Assembly: GCF_015686695.1 (NCBI RefSeq)
Contig: NZ_JADPMR010000005.1
Span: forward strand, 1 to 17,345
Direction: 5' to 3'
From: Vibrio nitrifigilis
Lineage (GTDB): Bacteria > Pseudomonadota > Gammaproteobacteria > Enterobacterales > Vibrionaceae
DNA length: 17,345 nucleotides
Position numbers and translations under genes: made by a program. The notes below the pieces were generated by a model, which did not search any database, was not told where the DNA came from, and saw nothing but the letters and a program-made list of their open reading frames with translations. Shown one piece after another: positions 14,944 through 17,345 of the stretch (the stretch's first letter is position 1; each line of letters starts with the position of its first letter).

Positions 14944-15798
14944 CTATGATGCATATGTGCGATAGTATTCTTCTAAGCGGTTGTTGCCCTTTCGGTGGTG
15001 CTAACATGTCTCTAGACATGACCGTCATAAAAAACTCCAATGGACCATATGTGGAGCGACTGGTAAAAAAAGCGTGACATTCCCAATAACATGCCACGAG
15101 ACCAGCTTGGAATATAAGTAATACGTGGCTCTTTACCTGCGTATTTAAACGCCAATTCAGCGATCTCTTTATGGGTCATTTGATCCGGGCCACCAGCAGT
15201 AATATGCATGCGAGGCGCATCTATGGCATCGACACAAATTTGCGCCATATCGGCACCATGGATTGGGTTAGACTTTAACTGACCGCCATCAAACAAAAAC
15301 ACCCGGCCATTTTCCGCCATATGATAAAGATCATCTAAATCACAAAACAATCCGTTCGGGCGAATCACTGAATACTCTAGTCCCGAGTTTTTCAGTTCAT
15401 CAACAAACTTTTCTTTGGCTGCGCATACAGATACTTTGCGCAACTTATCTCCATCAAGCACGGAAACATAAATAAATTTACGCACCCCACTTCTTTTTGC
15501 TTCCTGCAATAAATTTAAATTGGCTTGAAAGTCTACATCCATATAGCTTAAGCCATCATTTTGGCGAGTAATGCCAATGGTGGAGATTACCGTATCAACG
15601 CCATCACAACACCCACTGATGGTATTCAGCTCAGTGACTTCTCCCACGTAAAGTTTGATCAGGATTCAGTCCCTTCTGCTGAAGTTTTTCTACATCGCGA
15701 ACTAATGCCCTAAGTTGAAAGTTACGCTCTTGTAGCTCTCTTGCTACATAGCTGCCTAAATAGCCTGTGGCACCTGCCAGTAAAACCGTCTTTGCCAT
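14944..15798 (-). pseudogene. NmrA-like/atypical SDR NAD(P)-binding protein, frameshifted
   Basis: Reconstructed length is about 284 residues. It starts MAKTVLLAGATGYLGSYVAR, with the glycine-rich Rossmann motif GATGYLG, at ATG 15798, preceded by GAGGT. The middle is continuous for about 190 codons: GVDTVISTIGITRQ, then FIYVSVLDGDKLRK, then YSVIRPNGLFCDL, then ITAGGPDQMTHKEIAELA. After shifts near 15060 and 14985 it ends TYGPLEFFMTVMSRDMLAPP, KG, NNRLEEYYRTYAS. A shift near 15650 joins the N-terminus. Atypical SDRs of this group bind NAD(P) but often lack the Tyr-x3-Lys catalytic pair and act as redox sensors or quinone or sugar modifiers. No YxxxK is evident here. The substrate is unknown. 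Confidence 0.8.
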
Positions 15799-15944
15799 GG
15801 TGTTACCTCATGATCCATCAATAGTGACTCGTCTTCCTAGTAAGTCACAACGTTTCCTTGAGTGCAGCACGATGTGTGCAAACCAACTTTTCAATATCTC
15901 AATCTAGCGGGCGTCGAAAAAATATGCAACTTTATTCTTTGATC

Positions 15945-16541
15945 TTAATTCAAATCATTAGAATCACAATCGAGAGAGATAAAGACATTTTTACTGCCGT
16001 TATATACCTGTTGCATACCAACTGAAATTCTTTTATCACTTGTGCCTCGTGGTGCAAGCACTACTTTTTCGTTATTTGCGAGTGACTTATATTGATTGCA
16101 TTGACCTGGAGACTTGATTGAAATAGTACTCACATGAACGCGGCTAAGCTGTTGCCAATTTCGCGTAGAGACTCGGCTAAGTACTACATCGAGATCTTTA
16201 TTATTCAACGATGAAAAATTACTTACATAGACATCATTCAATAGCATATCCCGCAAGCTAGTGATTCGATTGATAGCGCCTAAGTCCTTAATTTCACCAC
16301 CACTTAGCACGAGAGATTTTAATGCGGGTAACTGTTGGATACCTTTTAATGACAATGCACCTTTAAATGCGCATTGGAGATATTCTAATTGATCAGCACT
16401 GCTGACATGTGCCTCTTTCGCCATATAAGATACGCACTGTTCGAGCTTTGCATCTTGGAAGTGAAGTTGATCGATCGGAGTTTGATTCGCACCACTTGGT
16501 TGAGCAAATAGCATCGATACAATCAATAGTGGAGTTTTCAC
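15945..16541 (-). CDS. Secreted or periplasmic leucine-rich-like protein of unknown function
   Basis: A 198-residue protein with a short signal peptide (MKTPLLIVSMLFAQPSGANQ, probable cleavage after about residue 18). Residues about 48-115 carry loose leucine-rich repeats of about 22 residues (LSLKGIQQLPALKSLVLSGG, then IKDLGAINRITSLRDMLLND), like other small LRR proteins. Four cysteines (36, 57, 148, 192) may form two disulfides. The start GTG at 16541 has AAGGAC about 9 bases upstream. No downstream terminator is visible, and the NmrA-like gene starts 147 bases later on the same strand. No function can be assigned. LRRs usually bind other proteins. Confidence 0.65.
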   Translation of the reverse strand: MKTPLLIVSMLFAQPSGANQTPIDQLHFQDAKLEQCVSYMAKEAHVSSADQLEYLQCAFKGALSLKGIQQLPALKSLVLSGGEIKDLGAINRITSLRDMLLNDVYVSNFSSLNNKDLDVVLSRVSTRNWQQLSRVHVSTISIKSPGQCNQYKSLANNEKVVLAPRGTSDKRISVGMQQVYNGSKNVFISLDCDSNDLN

Positions 16542-16663
16542 CGGGCTAGTCCTTATTCATACTTACCCAATAAACTTAGCAAATAAGGGACTGTAGAAGG
16601 TAATATCTAGGTAAAAATGCTAATTGGAATGTTCAATCGCAGAATATTTCGTCATAACCGCGC

Positions 16664-17345
16664 TTAATTATCTTTCGTTTCCGTTTCACAAAATATCGAC
16701 GTGCGATTACGACCATGTTGCTTACTGACGTATAGTGCTTGATCGCATACAAAGTAATTGTTCTGCGGTTATGGCAGCACTAGGCACGACAAACGCTTGT
16801 CCGATACTCACTGTAACCACCTTGGCTGCGTCGGAAGATTCATGTTCAATATTCAAATCTCGGACTGCTTGTAAAATATTATTCGCGCAGATAGTTGCCC
16901 CTTCTTCATCAGTAAATGGCAATAGGCAGCAAAATTCTTCGCCGCCGTAACGACAACAAATATCTGACGTGCGACGCACTGATGACTGCAACGCTTTTCC
17001 TACCAATTTCAGACATTCGTCCCCAGCAATATGCCCATAGGTATCGTTATAACGTTTGAAATAATCAACATCCACCATCAGCAAAGCAAGCGGCTTATGC
17101 TCTCTTTGACATAGGTTCCAATCACCTTTTAATGCCTGATCGAAACGGCGCCGATTGGCTAAGCCCGTTAGGCCATCAATCAATACCATATCTCGCATGA
17201 TGTCCATTTGCAGCTTAAGCGTCAGGTGGGTCATGACTCGAGCTCGCACAATCAGTGGGTTAAAAGGTTTGGTAATGAAATCCACCGCCCCCACTTCAAA
17301 GCATGAGCCTCGACGTTTATCTTCCGTTTCGGCCGTCACAAATAT
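16664..17345 (-). pseudogene. REC-GGDEF diguanylate cyclase, N-terminus outside window, one frameshift near the end
   Basis: The visible part begins inside a receiver domain, at IFVTAETED, with the conserved Thr, and GAVDFITKPFNP with the conserved Lys, so the first Met in frame is internal and the gene runs past 17345. The GGDEF domain follows: DGLTGLANRRRFDQAL, then ALLMVDVDYFKRYNDTYGH, then DICCRYGGEEFCCLLPF. GGEEF is an active-site form, so the protein should make c-di-GMP. RTSD, five residues before GGEEF, is an intact product-inhibition I-site. A shift at about 16745 moves the last 25 codons (DQALYVSKQHGRNRTSIF, ending at 16664) to another frame. It is PleD-like in architecture. The kinase that drives it is not in the window. 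Confidence 0.88.

Noticed and set aside
1..17345. CRISPR arrays, tRNA/rRNA genes, insertion sequences, phage or toxin-antitoxin loci
   Set aside because: No regularly spaced repeats, tRNA cloverleaf, transposase or integrase motif, or terminal inverted repeats were seen by eye.

Overview
The window looks like chromosome of a Vibrio or close relative within Vibrionaceae. Moderate-to-low GC, the Mqo and Fpr sequences, the style of the small lipoproteins, and the short perfect palindromes between genes all fit, but no marker fixes the species or replicon. No rRNA, tRNA, CRISPR array, insertion sequence or phage gene was found.

Layout. The left end (1-3508, minus strand) holds a histidine kinase with seven membrane segments, its probable partner response regulator (REC plus HDOD), and the start of a DmlR/TtdR-like LysR regulator. 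Next, on the plus strand, come a DUF2946-type metal-binding membrane protein (3719-4132) and a PepSY-TM protein (4282-5580). A strong terminator closes this pair. Then come malate:quinone oxidoreductase (mqo, 5981-7591) after a long leader, and a class III old-yellow-enzyme ene-reductase (7832-8932). A small membrane protein (minus) and a lipoprotein esterase (plus) diverge from a 264-base regulatory gap. From 10964 to the right edge everything is on the minus strand. In order of increasing position these are three tiny unrecognised genes in a tight row, an ABC-F ATPase, ferredoxin-NADP reductase (fpr), an NmrA-like NAD(P)-binding protein, a secreted leucine-rich-like protein, and a REC-GGDEF diguanylate cyclase cut by the window edge.

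The outstanding technical feature is clusters of +1/-1 frameshifts. They interrupt the LysR, REC-HDOD, kinase C-terminus, two of the three tiny genes, fpr, the NmrA-like gene and the GGDEF end, yet in each case family-specific protein sequence continues in another frame. mqo, the ene-reductase, PepSY, the esterase and ABC-F are intact over long stretches. Housekeeping fpr having many indels but almost no substitution decay argues for sequence error in patches rather than true pseudogenes. I give these genes as reconstructed spans.

The most interesting biology is the region upstream of the ABC-F gene. It has a strong Shine-Dalgarno with a 14-codon ORF whose stop lies 2 bases before a nested hairpin, and an overlapping reading frame ending in an ATGA overlap with the ABC-F start. 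It could be a ribosome-sensing leader or a small coupled gene with one in-frame stop. Also notable are a C14 tract that would switch the C-terminus of the DUF2946 protein, and a kinase sensor domain that resembles MHYT but has lost most of its metal-ligand residues.
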